The position numbers and the translations under genes are program-made. From Winogradskyella flava (lineage in GTDB: Bacteria; Bacteroidota; Bacteroidia; Flavobacteriales; Flavobacteriaceae): a stretch of DNA of 64,000 nt. Under the pieces are notes generated by a model. It was given only the letters and a program-made list of their open reading frames with translations. It had not been told where the DNA came from and did no database searches. Positions 6,318 to 15,834 of this stretch are shown piece after piece; position 1 is the first letter of the stretch, and every line of letters starts with the position of its first letter. Where the stretch lies: NCBI RefSeq assembly GCF_014243395.1, contig NZ_JACLCP010000001.1, positions 868,001-932,000 of the forward strand. The letters run 5' to 3'.

Positions 6318-8888
6318 ATGTTGTATACAATCATTCAAATTATTTCGTTTCAGGCTCTGTTTCTATTGGTGTACGATTTGTTTTTAAAGAAAGAGACTTT
6401 TTTTAACCATAATAGGGTTTACTTGTTGGTCACGTCGATACTGTCTTTAGTTTTACCGTTTATAAAGTTTCCGGAATTGCGAAAAATGACATCGAATGAC
6501 GTGGTTATCCAGCTACCTGAAGTTTTCATTGGTCCTAAAATCCCAACTGAATACGAAGTCTTAGTTGCCGAACAAACAGGCATTGTTTTAGAACAACCAC
6601 AGTTACCTATCTGGAAGACCATAGTCTTAACTGGAATTGTCATTGCGGCTCTCATTTTTTTATTCAAGATTGCAAAACTATATTGGTTAAAATATCATAA
6701 CCCAAAACGCTGGTATAAGGATGTCCTTATTGTAAGACTATTAAGGAGTAGTGCCGCTTTTTCCTTTTTCAATACCATTTTTTTAGGAGAGCAAATTCCC
6801 GAATCCGACAAGGCAACCATATTTAAGCATGAGTTGGTACACGTCAAGGAGCTACATACCTTGGATTTGCTGTTTTTTGAAATGTTGAGGATTATACTTT
6901 GGTTTAATCCGTTAGTCTATATCTATCAGATGAGAATCAAAGAGTTACATGAGTTCATTGCAGATGCTAAAGCCGTAAAACAGCATGGGAAAACGCAATA
7001 TTATAAAAGTTTACTCAATCAAGTGTTTGATGTTAATACGATATCTTTTACCAATACATTTTTTAAAACATCATTAATTAAAAAGCGAATCACGATGCTT
7101 CAAAAATCAAAATCGAAACAATTACATCTTATAAAATATACATTGCTGATTCCTTTGGTTTTTGGAATGTTAATATATACATCAACAGAGGTAAGAGCGC
7201 AAGAAAAAACAGAAACTATTGAAGAAGGAATTTCTCAGGAATTGACTGACGAGGAATTGATTGAGAAATATTACCAAGAATTTCTTCAAATGGATAAAGA
7301 TGAATCTGAATATAGAGAAATCATTAACAAGATTAGCGTCGACTATAACGATAAATACATTGAGTCGAGAGAAGATTATTTAAAGCTTATTGCTTTTGGA
7401 CGCTATCTGATGCAAACAACTATTGAAAGTAAGTCAGAAAACGGTAACCTTACACAAAATGATGTTGATAGAATGGAAGACATGAAAGCAAAAACTAAGT
7501 CCTATACTGAATTCCGCGAATGGAAGAAGACCCAAGAAGCCAAAGACCTTTGGGAAGCCTCAGCCAAATATGGTGAACTTCGCTTAGTGGTTAATGATAT
7601 AGCCAACAAGACCAAATCCGAACAAAAACGCTTCGATGCGCTTATTGAGCAGTTGAACTTCGACCCAGATTTCCACAAACTTATTGTGTGCGATACTAAG
7701 GGAGGATCTCGACTGGAATTAAGTGATCCACAAAATATCACTTCGACTTCGGCAGAAATAATTGAAGTCGAGGAAAACGTAGAAGTCCCATTTGCGATTA
7801 TAGATGAGGCACCTACAACCATAGAATGTCAAGGTCTTAAAACCAGTGAAGAGCGTAAACGATGTATGAGTACATTTGTATCGACCCACGTCAATAAAAA
7901 CTTTAATAAAGACATAGCAGATTCGCTCAATTTAAAGGGTAGGCAGCGAATTTTTACATCCTTTAAGATAGATGAAAACGGTGATATTTCTTATGTCTCT
8001 GCTAGAGCAGCTCACCCAGCACTAGAGGACGAGGCAAAGCGTGTTATAAAAAGCTTACCAAAATTTATTCCTGGAAAACAAAAAGGTAAAGCTGTGGTTG
8101 TACCTTATTCCTTGCCAATTGTGTTTCAAATCGTAGGCAATGCTAATACTCCAAATAATGATAGATTTAATGATTCTTTAAATCGTAGAAATATACGAAA
8201 ACTTGAAAGTCTGATAGCTCAAAGAGATCGTATCTTACAAAGTACTAGTGAAAAAAACCCAGTAGTCGTAAATTTAAACAAGCAGATTGATTCGATAGAC
8301 AAAGTATTGGTCAAACCCATAAAGAATAAACAAAAACTAGAAAATCTGATAGCTCAAAGAGATCGTATCTTACAAAGTTCCAGTGAAAAAAACCCAGTAG
8401 TCGTAAATTTAAATAAGCAGATTGATTCGATAGACAAAGTATTGGTTAAATCCATAAGGAATAAACAAAAACGAGAAGTTGATAAAGCAATAAATAATGG
8501 TTCAACTAAAATTCCATATAGTGTCATCAATATTGCTCCAATACATCCAAACTGCAAGACGATTAATTCCTTAGAGGAGCAAAAAAAATGCACATCTACC
8601 GAAGTTCAAAAGCATGTAAATCGAAACTTTAATATGGATTTACCAGAAAAACTAGGCTTGACAGGTGGTAAACAACAAATATATATTGGGTTTACCATAG
8701 ATAAGGAAGGTACGGTAAAATCGGTAAAATCGCGTTCGTCTCATCCAAAGTTAGATGAAGAAGCTAAAAGGATTATTAATCTGTTACCACAGTTTATTCC
8801 TGGAGAACATAATGGAAAGGCAGTTGATGTTGCTTATAGTTTACCAATTACATTTCAAATTGTAGATGATAAAAAGAAGAAGGATTAG
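6318..8888 (+). CDS. M56 (BlaR1-like) membrane peptidase with two TonB-like C-terminal domains
   Basis: 856 residues. The N-terminal part has three membrane helices (about 1-20, 34-52, 101-122) and a gluzincin site HELVH at 171-175, with a downstream E212 in HEFIAD. A fourth helix (about 276-292) leads into a long periplasmic region. That region carries two TonB_C-like domains (about 560-612 and 800-852, each ending in PxFIPGxxxGKAVxVxYSLPIxFQI). Between them is a 45-residue unit repeated twice. In Bacteroidota such proteins pair with BlaI to relay envelope signals. The sensed ligand is unknown, and it is unclear whether the TonB-like domains energise transport. It is translationally coupled to blaI and to the TPR gene. 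Confidence 0.85.
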   Translation: MLYTIIQIISFQALFLLVYDLFLKKETFFNHNRVYLLVTSILSLVLPFIKFPELRKMTSNDVVIQLPEVFIGPKIPTEYEVLVAEQTGIVLEQPQLPIWKTIVLTGIVIAALIFLFKIAKLYWLKYHNPKRWYKDVLIVRLLRSSAAFSFFNTIFLGEQIPESDKATIFKHELVHVKELHTLDLLFFEMLRIILWFNPLVYIYQMRIKELHEFIADAKAVKQHGKTQYYKSLLNQVFDVNTISFTNTFFKTSLIKKRITMLQKSKSKQLHLIKYTLLIPLVFGMLIYTSTEVRAQEKTETIEEGISQELTDEELIEKYYQEFLQMDKDESEYREIINKISVDYNDKYIESREDYLKLIAFGRYLMQTTIESKSENGNLTQNDVDRMEDMKAKTKSYTEFREWKKTQEAKDLWEASAKYGELRLVVNDIANKTKSEQKRFDALIEQLNFDPDFHKLIVCDTKGGSRLELSDPQNITSTSAEIIEVEENVEVPFAIIDEAPTTIECQGLKTSEERKRCMSTFVSTHVNKNFNKDIADSLNLKGRQRIFTSFKIDENGDISYVSARAAHPALEDEAKRVIKSLPKFIPGKQKGKAVVVPYSLPIVFQIVGNANTPNNDRFNDSLNRRNIRKLESLIAQRDRILQSTSEKNPVVVNLNKQIDSIDKVLVKPIKNKQKLENLIAQRDRILQSSSEKNPVVVNLNKQIDSIDKVLVKSIRNKQKREVDKAINNGSTKIPYSVINIAPIHPNCKTINSLEEQKKCTSTEVQKHVNRNFNMDLPEKLGLTGGKQQIYIGFTIDKEGTVKSVKSRSSHPKLDEEAKRIINLLPQFIPGEHNGKAVDVAYSLPITFQIVDDKKKKD
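8211..8480 (+). repeat. In-frame tandem duplication of 135 bp inside the M56 gene
   Basis: The stretch beginning CTGATAGCTCAAAGAGATCG at 8211 starts again at 8346, giving two copies of 135 bp (45 codons: LIAQRDRILQ ... LVKPIKNKQK). The copies differ at only a few positions, mostly towards the 3' end, so the duplication is recent. It lengthens a helical linker between the two TonB-like domains. Confidence 0.9.
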
Positions 8889-10022
8889 ATGAGTAAAAAC
8901 CGGTTGACACTTCTTTTATTTGCTATAACAACTATTGCTTTTTCACAAAGGGTTGAGCAAAAAGCAGATGAGTTATTTGCACTGGGGAATTATTCAAAAG
9001 CTATTGAAGCCTATAAGGCTTTAGACAACCCAAATAACGTTTTTGATAAAATTGCAAAGGCATATATTGCGATTGGTAACTATGGTAAGGGATTGGACTA
9101 CTATAAAAAGGCGACTATAGCTAATCCCAAAGATGCCAAACTAAAATACGAGTATGCTAAATTATTGGCAAAAACCAAAAATTATAGCGATGCTAATGGT
9201 CTTTTTAAAACGTTGATTGAATCAGACAGCCTTAACCCAAATTACCACTATGAATTTGGTGTGGTTATAGAAAAGCAAAGAGATACGGCAGCTTTGGATG
9301 CTTTTAAAACAGCTTTTGATTTAGATCAGACCCATCAAAAAGCAATCTTTAAAATTGCAAAAAATCATCTTCAAAAGCGAGAATTTGAAAAGGCACATCA
9401 GTATATCGATAAGGGATTAGAAAGCTATGCTAATAGTATTGAGCTTATAAGCTTAAAGGCCCAAACCTATTACCATCAAGATTTTCATACACATGCCGTA
9501 GTGTGGTTTAATAAATTATTGGATATGGGTGAAAAATCAGAATTCATACATGAAAAATTGAGTTTAAGCTATGCCCAGAATTCAGATTATGAAGATGCTA
9601 TTTATCACAGGAAGGAAGCCTTAAAATACAATCCTTATGATGCTAATGCCATGTTCGTCATTGGCACCTATTACGAGCGACTTAGCAATTTTGAAATGGC
9701 TGAAGACTTTATTTCGAAATCCTTAAAACTTCAAGATGTGTCCTTGTCAAATGAATATCAACGCTTGGGTACAATTTATAACCGTCAGAAGAAATATGAA
9801 AAAGCCATAAAAGCCTTTCAAAGATCTTTAAAGGAAGACCCAAATAATATCATGTCTGAGTTCTTTTTAATTAGGACAAAAGATGAATTTTATGCAGATA
9901 CTGATGCCAAAATAAAGCTGTATGAGGACTTTCTTAAAAAGAAAGTCAAAAGTCCATTTAAATCCTTTGCAGAAATGCGACTTAAGGAACTCAAACAAGA
10001 AAAATTCTTAGAACAAGACTAA
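8889..10022 (+). CDS. Periplasmic TPR protein
   Basis: A 377-residue protein that starts directly after the M56 stop codon. It has a signal peptide (LTLLLFAITTIAFSQ, about 4-18) and about nine tetratricopeptide repeats through to the C-terminus (for example YSKAIEAYKAL, YEDAIYHRKEALKYNPYDANA, YEKAIKAFQRSLKEDPNN). TPR arrays mediate protein-protein contacts. The operon position suggests it works with the M56/TonB-like signalling protein in the periplasm. The partner is not known. Confidence 0.8.
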   Translation: MSKNRLTLLLFAITTIAFSQRVEQKADELFALGNYSKAIEAYKALDNPNNVFDKIAKAYIAIGNYGKGLDYYKKATIANPKDAKLKYEYAKLLAKTKNYSDANGLFKTLIESDSLNPNYHYEFGVVIEKQRDTAALDAFKTAFDLDQTHQKAIFKIAKNHLQKREFEKAHQYIDKGLESYANSIELISLKAQTYYHQDFHTHAVVWFNKLLDMGEKSEFIHEKLSLSYAQNSDYEDAIYHRKEALKYNPYDANAMFVIGTYYERLSNFEMAEDFISKSLKLQDVSLSNEYQRLGTIYNRQKKYEKAIKAFQRSLKEDPNNIMSEFFLIRTKDEFYADTDAKIKLYEDFLKKKVKSPFKSFAEMRLKELKQEKFLEQD

Positions 10023-10062
10023 AATCCCAAAAAATCGTACATTTCGGTATCAAAATAAACTA

Positions 10063-10539
10063 ATGAACCGAGTTGCTTGTCTTTTTTTAATTGTTCTTTT
10101 TACATCTTGCGATTATTTTGAAAAGAAAAAAGTAAATTCTGAAGATTTACTTGAGGAAGAGTTGCAAACATTCAATTGGAACGATGTTGATACCTATCCA
10201 ACCTTTAGTAGTTGCGATTCTATAACGGCAAAGGAAGAAAGTAAAATTTGTTTTCAAAATACATTACTGTCCAATGTCAATCAGTATTTAGAGCAACAGA
10301 ATATTGTGGTCTCAACTGACGTGAATGATACCATACGATTAAAACTCGTTATTGATAATAAGGGACTCATTAAAGTAGATTCAATAGTTGTAAAGTCAGA
10401 AACCCAGTTTCAGATTCCCGAAATTGATAGCTTATTACGTCAGAGCTTAAAAGGTGTTCCCAAAATATATCCAGCGATAAAAAGAGGGCAGCAAGTCACC
10501 ACGGCTTTTGAACTGCCTGTGATTGTAAGAATTAATTAA
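10063..10539 (+). CDS. Lipoprotein with a TonB C-terminal-like domain
   Basis: 158 residues. The N-terminus MNRVACLFLIVLFTSC is a lipoprotein signal with lipobox LFTSC (Cys16). The rest resembles the repeated unit of the M56 protein upstream: a CDSITAKEESKIC segment parallel to CKTINSLEEQKKC, and a C-terminal strand pair ending in TTAFELPVIVRI. It therefore looks like a stand-alone relative of those TonB_C-like domains, anchored to a membrane. It is the last gene of the BlaI/M56 operon. Its end overlaps the convergent gene at 10536 by 4 bp. Confidence 0.7.
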   Translation: MNRVACLFLIVLFTSCDYFEKKKVNSEDLLEEELQTFNWNDVDTYPTFSSCDSITAKEESKICFQNTLLSNVNQYLEQQNIVVSTDVNDTIRLKLVIDNKGLIKVDSIVVKSETQFQIPEIDSLLRQSLKGVPKIYPAIKRGQQVTTAFELPVIVRIN

Positions 10540-11273
10540 AAGCGTATCGCTAATTTCTGCATCAATCGTAAGACTTCAACATACAGCCAAATAAGTGTCG
10601 CTAGAAGTCCCCAAGTGGCAATCCATTCTTTATATTTTGGCGCCCTATTTTTATAACGTTCAATATAGTCGAAGTCTAATAGCAGCGCAAAGGATGCTAC
10701 AATAGCAGCAAGAATATTAAATGCGATCGCAAACCAAGAGGTGCCCCAGATATAGGTTTTAATTCCAAAGAAACTCAATATCCAAGAAATTATATAAACC
10801 ACCATTATACTCACCGTTGCTGTTATAACTACGCTTCTTAATTTTTTGGTAACTACGATTATTCTTATTTGATAGAGTATAAGCATTACAAAAAAGGTAA
10901 CTATGGTAACACCAATGGCCTGATACGGCAGTTCGGGAAAATTACGATGTGCATAAGATGAAAATCCACCTAAAAAGAACCCTTTTGCAACCACATAAAG
11001 CGGAACAAGAATATGTGCCCAATTTTGTCTAATAGAAATGAGGACACTTATTACTGCAGCTCCCAACATTCCACCCAAGGTAAACCATCGCATAGGTGTG
11101 CCAGCTTCGTTGAGTTTCCACAAATAAGCCGTTATGGTCGCAATTACTAAAATACCTCCTAAAGATTTAATAAAAATGCCAGCTACGGACATGGTCCTCG
11201 CGGATGATTTGCCATCATCCCAGAAATAACCATTAAAAACCGGATTCGAGGTTTTAAAATTTCTTAAACTCAT
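10536..11273 (-). CDS. Bax inhibitor-1/YccA-family membrane protein
   Basis: 245 residues from the ATG at 11273 (MSLRNFKTSNPVF), which matches the usual family start; an ORF can be extended to 11345 but with unlikely sequence. It has seven predicted helices and conserved GAAVISV, SYAHRNFP and FDYIERY segments near the ends of helices. YccA/TMBIM proteins are inner-membrane proteins; in Escherichia coli YccA modulates the FtsH protease, and relatives leak calcium. The role here is inferred from the family only. It is monocistronic. Confidence 0.85.
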   Translation of the reverse strand: MSLRNFKTSNPVFNGYFWDDGKSSARTMSVAGIFIKSLGGILVIATITAYLWKLNEAGTPMRWFTLGGMLGAAVISVLISIRQNWAHILVPLYVVAKGFFLGGFSSYAHRNFPELPYQAIGVTIVTFFVMLILYQIRIIVVTKKLRSVVITATVSIMVVYIISWILSFFGIKTYIWGTSWFAIAFNILAAIVASFALLLDFDYIERYKNRAPKYKEWIATWGLLATLIWLYVEVLRLMQKLAIRF

Positions 11274-11361
11274 AATCATTAATAGTTTAGAGCGTTTATT
11301 GGACTTATTTTTTTCCTGATTTAACTCAAAAAGTAAAGCTACCAAAAATATCCGATATGGA

Positions 11362-12510
11362 TTATTTTCTGAAAGTACGGCCTTTCCAACTATAAGATTT
11401 GAACAAGGAGAAGAATACTATAAAAATATTGAAAAAGGGATATATTAAACTTGAAGAAATGAAAGAAAGCAAAATGTTTTCCTGTTTGAAAAAACGTGCT
11501 ATCTTGAATAAAAGTAAAAAATCTATACCAAATTTGATTACTAATAAAGCTATTGCGATCCTTGAGCTGATTAGATTGAAAATCACCAAGGGAAATAGAA
11601 TAACACATACAAGATTCGCCATAAATATAATGAGTCCCAATAACTTGGAAAATAGGTTCGGATTATGACTTGTTTTGGAAGCCCATCGTAAGCGTTGCTG
11701 AATCAATTGCTGAAAGCCTGAAACAGGTTGCGTATACACAGTAGCCTTTAAAGATCTTAAGTAAGCTACTTTCTTGGGATCTTGCGTTTTAAATTTTTCC
11801 AATAGAAAAATATCATCACCACTCGCAATTGCAGTGTTACCGTCAAAACCATTTACTATGTTGAATGTCAATTTACGATATGCAAAGTTGGCACCATTAC
11901 ATAAAAACGGTTTATGCAAGCCGAAACCGCCAATAGTAGCAGCTTGTAAACTCAGCATATCTAACGTTTGAAAACGATTAAGAAACGTACTATTACTACT
12001 ATAGGTCACAGGCGCAACAATACAATTAAGACTTTTGTTTTGGATGTATTCATCAAAAGTCTCTAGCCAATATTTAGGTAACTGGCAATCAGCATCTGTA
12101 GTAATAATCCATTCGTGTTTTGAAAACTTAATTGCTGAGGTAATGGCATCCTTTTTTGGTGAATTTGAAACACGAATATTCTGTATGGTTTTTATATCAA
12201 TTCGAGTGAAATCCTTTTTGGAGGATTTTGTGTCTAGAATTTTATTAATAGTGTCTACCGAATCATCTTCAGAATCATCATTAACCAAAATTACTTCAAA
12301 CAAATCCTTTGGGTAATTCAATTTTAAAATAGAATCTAATAGTCTTGGTAAATTATGAGCTTCATTCCTAAATGGAATTAGTATCGAAAATTTGGTTTTA
12401 GATTTAATGTCTTGAAGTTTAAATTCTTCAACGTTATCAAGACCATAAGTCAAACTTCCGATTAAAATCAGATATATAATCATGATGATTATGGCTACGG
12501 TTGCTATCAT
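11362..12510 (-). CDS. Membrane-associated family 2 glycosyltransferase
   Basis: 382 residues: one N-terminal membrane helix (1-22), a GT-A catalytic domain (about 40-270) and two or three C-terminal helices (about 288-370). Visible motifs are SILIPFRNEAHNL, VNDDSEDDS, the metal-binding TTDADCQLP, and an acceptor-site region ending in the QQRLRWASK motif (QxxRW class). Such enzymes build glycolipids or exopolysaccharides at the inner membrane. Its 5' end overlaps by 4 bp the end of the flippase-like gene 12507-13475, so the two are co-translated. The substrate is unknown. Confidence 0.85.
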   Translation of the reverse strand: MIATVAIIIMIIYLILIGSLTYGLDNVEEFKLQDIKSKTKFSILIPFRNEAHNLPRLLDSILKLNYPKDLFEVILVNDDSEDDSVDTINKILDTKSSKKDFTRIDIKTIQNIRVSNSPKKDAITSAIKFSKHEWIITTDADCQLPKYWLETFDEYIQNKSLNCIVAPVTYSSNSTFLNRFQTLDMLSLQAATIGGFGLHKPFLCNGANFAYRKLTFNIVNGFDGNTAIASGDDIFLLEKFKTQDPKKVAYLRSLKATVYTQPVSGFQQLIQQRLRWASKTSHNPNLFSKLLGLIIFMANLVCVILFPLVIFNLISSRIAIALLVIKFGIDFLLLFKIARFFKQENILLSFISSSLIYPFFNIFIVFFSLFKSYSWKGRTFRK

Positions 12511-13475
12511 TCTTCGATTCTTGGTAGTTTAAAATTCAATACAAAATAACTTCCAAATAGACTAGGAAGTGCAAAATTCAACAACCACATTATCGTAATT
12601 ATGGATAAAATTGTGAGCTCGTTGACTTCTACATAGCCAAATAAAAATACCGCAACACTACCTTTGATAACCACGTCAAAAATAGAGATGGATGGTATAA
12701 TGGATGCCAAAAAATACATGCTGGTTATAACAACCATAGCTTTAGAATACGCCACGTCAACACCAAAAATGGTTAGTAAATAGTAAAACTGAAAAGAGAA
12801 AATTAAGTAGCGTACGAGAGACAATAACAGATTAATAAAGTGAACTTTATTTGGAATGGTCTTTATTGCATCCAAGATGCGATTAATGGAATAACCCTTT
12901 AAGCGGAATCGTTTATGCCTTATTCCAAAAACAGCGAAAATACCCACAAGAAGGATTAAGAAGACAAAGCGCGCGACCCGATAGTAGTTAACATCAATTT
13001 GATAGCGATTCACGAAAATCACTAGTCCAATAGTTCCAAATATAGTCGTGATGGTCATTTGCGCCATATTGCCTAAAAGATTGAGCAGCACAATACGCTT
13101 TCTAAGTTGCTTGGCATAATACACAGCTTTTGCACCGTAATCTCCAATGCGATTTGGCGTAATTAAGGAAGCAGTGAGACCGCCTAGACTCTGTTCAAGA
13201 GAATTCCTAAAAGAAATTTGTTTTATAGTGTTAACTAAAGATTGCCATTTTAAAATTTCGAAAAACCAGTTAAAAGTGCTCAAAAAGACTAAAAAAAAGA
13301 TGTTTTTGAGCGAAAACGTACCATTTTCTTTCAAAAATCCAATAAATTCACCGAACCGTAAATTTTCATTTTCAGCAATTTTTGAGTAAATAAAATAAAA
13401 TGCACCAACAACAATACTTAACTTAATAAGTACAAAGAAGAATTGCTTAGTTTTGTAAGGTACGCTGCCGTGCAT
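12507..13475 (-). CDS. Lysylphosphatidylglycerol synthase TM-region/UPF0104 family protein
   Basis: 322 residues with about eight membrane helices. LGGLTASLITPNRIGDYGAKAVYYAK is the characteristic loop of the UPF0104/AglD family, whose members often accompany glycosyltransferases and may translocate or modify lipids. It overlaps the GT2 gene by 4 bp. A TTAATTTG sequence lies just before the ATG, so the promoter is very close to the start codon. Only 27 bp separate it from the divergent gene at 13503. The substrate is unknown. Confidence 0.8.
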   Translation of the reverse strand: MHGSVPYKTKQFFFVLIKLSIVVGAFYFIYSKIAENENLRFGEFIGFLKENGTFSLKNIFFLVFLSTFNWFFEILKWQSLVNTIKQISFRNSLEQSLGGLTASLITPNRIGDYGAKAVYYAKQLRKRIVLLNLLGNMAQMTITTIFGTIGLVIFVNRYQIDVNYYRVARFVFLILLVGIFAVFGIRHKRFRLKGYSINRILDAIKTIPNKVHFINLLLSLVRYLIFSFQFYYLLTIFGVDVAYSKAMVVITSMYFLASIIPSISIFDVVIKGSVAVFLFGYVEVNELTILSIITIMWLLNFALPSLFGSYFVLNFKLPRIEE

Positions 13476-13502
13476 AATGCAAATTAAACCAAAAACTTAT
13501 AC

Positions 13503-14141
13503 ATGAGGCGATTTTTAAAACAATACATTTTCTTTTGTCTTGTCGTTTTTATGACGTTCAACAGCCATGCTCAATTTAAGGATACAAGCAAGTGGAAAGC
13601 ACTTGTAGCGTTGGGATTTAATTCCCCTTCGACTAATGGTTTCATTGAGGGAGCGGAAGCACAAACCATAAATTTCCCAACGGTTAATTTGGGAATTCAG
13701 CATATGTTTAAAAAAGAGTATGGCATAAAATTAGACTATGGGTTTAATCGATTTAAGATTAACGAAGTATCACCAGACGTGAAAATAAATTACTCACGAA
13801 TCAATGCGCAATTTGTGTTTGATCCGACAGAATATATAGGATTTTTACCTGTACGCTTGAGAACTATTCTGCATGCCGGTCCTGGATTTTCGTTTGTAAA
13901 ACCCTTGAGTGGCCTTAGCGATAATAAACAGTCCTATTTAAATCTATTGGGCGGCTTGGAAGTCCACTACGCCATAGCAGAAAAGGTTTCGGTTTATATA
14001 GATACGGCTTTTATTTATGGTTTAACGTCTTTAGATGATTACGATCCTGTTTTGAGTGGTTTGGGAGCATTTAATGGTAGTGTGTTTAATGTGACTGTTG
14101 GATTGGCAATTTCGCTTAGCGGTTGTCAATTTTGTGACTAG
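13503..14141 (+). CDS. Outer-membrane beta-barrel protein (porin-like)
   Basis: 212 residues with a signal peptide (about 1-23, ending FNSHA before QFKD) and alternating amphipathic strands typical of an eight-stranded OmpA/OmpW-type barrel (for example YGIKLDYGFNRFKI, YLNLLGGLEVHYAIAEKVSVYIDTAFIYG). The usual C-terminal aromatic residue is replaced by an unusual CQFCD tail. It is probably an outer-membrane structural or transport protein. It opens a run of same-strand genes leading into ruvC, 4 bp away, but is functionally unrelated to it. Confidence 0.7.
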   Translation: MRRFLKQYIFFCLVVFMTFNSHAQFKDTSKWKALVALGFNSPSTNGFIEGAEAQTINFPTVNLGIQHMFKKEYGIKLDYGFNRFKINEVSPDVKINYSRINAQFVFDPTEYIGFLPVRLRTILHAGPGFSFVKPLSGLSDNKQSYLNLLGGLEVHYAIAEKVSVYIDTAFIYGLTSLDDYDPVLSGLGAFNGSVFNVTVGLAISLSGCQFCD

Positions 14142-14145
14142 TAGA

Positions 14146-14700
14146 ATGAGTAAAGAACAAATTATATTGGGTATTGATCCCGGAACCACGATTATGGGCT
14201 TTGGACTTATAAAAGTGGTTGGTAAGCAAATGCAGTTTATGCAGCTCAATGAGCTTCAGCTTAAAAAATATGACGATCATTACCTAAAACTTAAACTTAT
14301 TTTTGAACGTACCGTAGAACTTATAGATACCTATCATCCGGATGAAATTGCTATTGAAGCACCATTTTTTGGGAAAAATGTTCAGAGTATGTTGAAATTA
14401 GGTAGAGCACAGGGTGTTGCCATGGCTGCAGGTTTATCAAGAGAGATTCCAATTACTGAGTATTCGCCCAAGAAAATTAAAATGGCAATTACTGGTAATG
14501 GAAATGCTAGTAAAGAACAAGTGGCAAAAATGTTACAAAGTACGTTGCAGCTCAAGGAACTTCCCAAAAATTTAGATTCTACGGATGGACTAGCCGCTGC
14601 AGTGTGCCATTTTTATAACCAAGGGCGTGTTACTGTTGGTAAAAGTTATACAGGCTGGTCAGCTTTTGTAAAGCAGAATGAGGATAGAGTTAAGAAATAA
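14146..14700 (+). CDS. ruvC: Crossover junction endodeoxyribonuclease RuvC
   Basis: 184 residues, the normal family length, from the ATG at 14146 (MSKEQIILGIDPGT). RuvC resolves Holliday junctions with RuvAB by symmetrical nicking. The RNase H-like catalytic acids are visible: D11 in GIDPGT, E71 in AIEAPFFGKN, and D144/D147 in DSTDGLAAA. The longer frame back to 14098 overlaps the upstream gene and is rejected. It is followed directly by hemW. Confidence 0.96.
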   Translation: MSKEQIILGIDPGTTIMGFGLIKVVGKQMQFMQLNELQLKKYDDHYLKLKLIFERTVELIDTYHPDEIAIEAPFFGKNVQSMLKLGRAQGVAMAAGLSREIPITEYSPKKIKMAITGNGNASKEQVAKMLQSTLQLKELPKNLDSTDGLAAAVCHFYNQGRVTVGKSYTGWSAFVKQNEDRVKK

Positions 14701-15834
14701 ATGGCTGGCATCTACATCCATATTCCATTTTGCAAACAAGCTTGTCATTATTGTGATTTTCATTTTTCGACCTCATTGAAGAAGAAAGATGAATTAATTA
14801 ATGCATTAGTCAAAGAGTTAGAACTTCGTAAAGAGGAATTCAAAAACATTACAGTTGAAACTATCTATTTTGGAGGTGGAACACCATCCGTATTGTCTAA
14901 TGAAGAATTGCAATTAATCATAGACGCTGTTTATATTAATTATGACGTTGATCATAATCCTGAGATCACCTTAGAAGCCAATCCCGATGATTTGTCTATT
15001 AATCGAATCCGCGAATTAGCAAATACACGAATAAACAGACTAAGCATAGGTGTTCAGTCGTTTTTTGAAACCGATTTAAAACTAATGAATCGTGCTCATA
15101 ATGCTGACGAAGCTAAAACCTGCATTGAAGAAGCTACTAAGTATTTCGACAATATCTCTCTCGATTTAATTTATGGAATTCCAGGAGCATCCAATACACA
15201 ATGGCTAGAAAATATTGAAATGGCATTGAGCTATAATGTGCCTCATATTTCGAGCTATGCACTTACGGTAGAATCCAAAACGGCTTTAGCGTCTTTTATT
15301 AAAAAAGGTATTATTGAAGATGTCGATGATGAGCAAGCTCATGAACAGTTTCATATTTTAAAAGAAAAGCTTGAAGAAGAGGGTTTCATCCATTATGAAC
15401 TCTCCAATTTTGGTAAACCTAGTTATTTCAGTAAGAACAATTCGGCCTATTGGCAAGGTAAATCGTATTTAGGGATAGGACCATCTGCACATTCCTTTAA
15501 TGGTAGGCAGCGTGGTTGGAATGTTAGAAATAATTCAAAATACATTAAAGCTATTCAGAATAAGGAATTGCCAATAGAAATGGAGACACTAACACAAACA
15601 GACCGGTATAATGAATATATCATGACTGGACTGCGAACGATTTGGGGTGTTTCCTTAACCAAGGTTGAAACCGATTTTGGTAGGGTTTTCAAAGATTATC
15701 TAATTGAGCAATCGAATGTTTTTATAAATCAGCATTTATTGTATATTGATGATGCACATTTACGAGTCACTAAAAAAGGGCAATTTTTAAGTGATGGTAT
15801 TGCTTCAGAATTATTTAAAATAAATTTAGCGTGA
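14701..15834 (+). CDS. hemW: Radical SAM haem chaperone HemW (coproporphyrinogen oxidase-like)
   Basis: 377 residues. The radical SAM cluster motif appears as PFCKQACHYCDFHF (CxxxCxxC, about 10-20). FGGGTPSVLS is the glycine-rich SAM-binding strand, and NRLSIGVQSF and DLIYGIPG are HemW/HemN family motifs. HemW lacks the extra residues of true oxygen-independent HemN and is thought to deliver haem to membrane enzymes. It starts on the base after the ruvC stop and shares GTGA with the next gene. A haem chaperone 4 kb from an H-NOX gene is probably coincidental. Confidence 0.92.
   Translation: MAGIYIHIPFCKQACHYCDFHFSTSLKKKDELINALVKELELRKEEFKNITVETIYFGGGTPSVLSNEELQLIIDAVYINYDVDHNPEITLEANPDDLSINRIRELANTRINRLSIGVQSFFETDLKLMNRAHNADEAKTCIEEATKYFDNISLDLIYGIPGASNTQWLENIEMALSYNVPHISSYALTVESKTALASFIKKGIIEDVDDEQAHEQFHILKEKLEEEGFIHYELSNFGKPSYFSKNNSAYWQGKSYLGIGPSAHSFNGRQRGWNVRNNSKYIKAIQNKELPIEMETLTQTDRYNEYIMTGLRTIWGVSLTKVETDFGRVFKDYLIEQSNVFINQHLLYIDDAHLRVTKKGQFLSDGIASELFKINLA

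Noticed and set aside
8211-8480. Frameshift or assembly collapse at the repeat
   Set aside because: The duplication is exactly 135 bp and keeps the frame; both copies carry independent substitutions.
11399-13389. Plus-strand ORFs opposite the GT2 and flippase-like genes
   Set aside because: They are shadows: no family features, while the minus strand encodes clear proteins.
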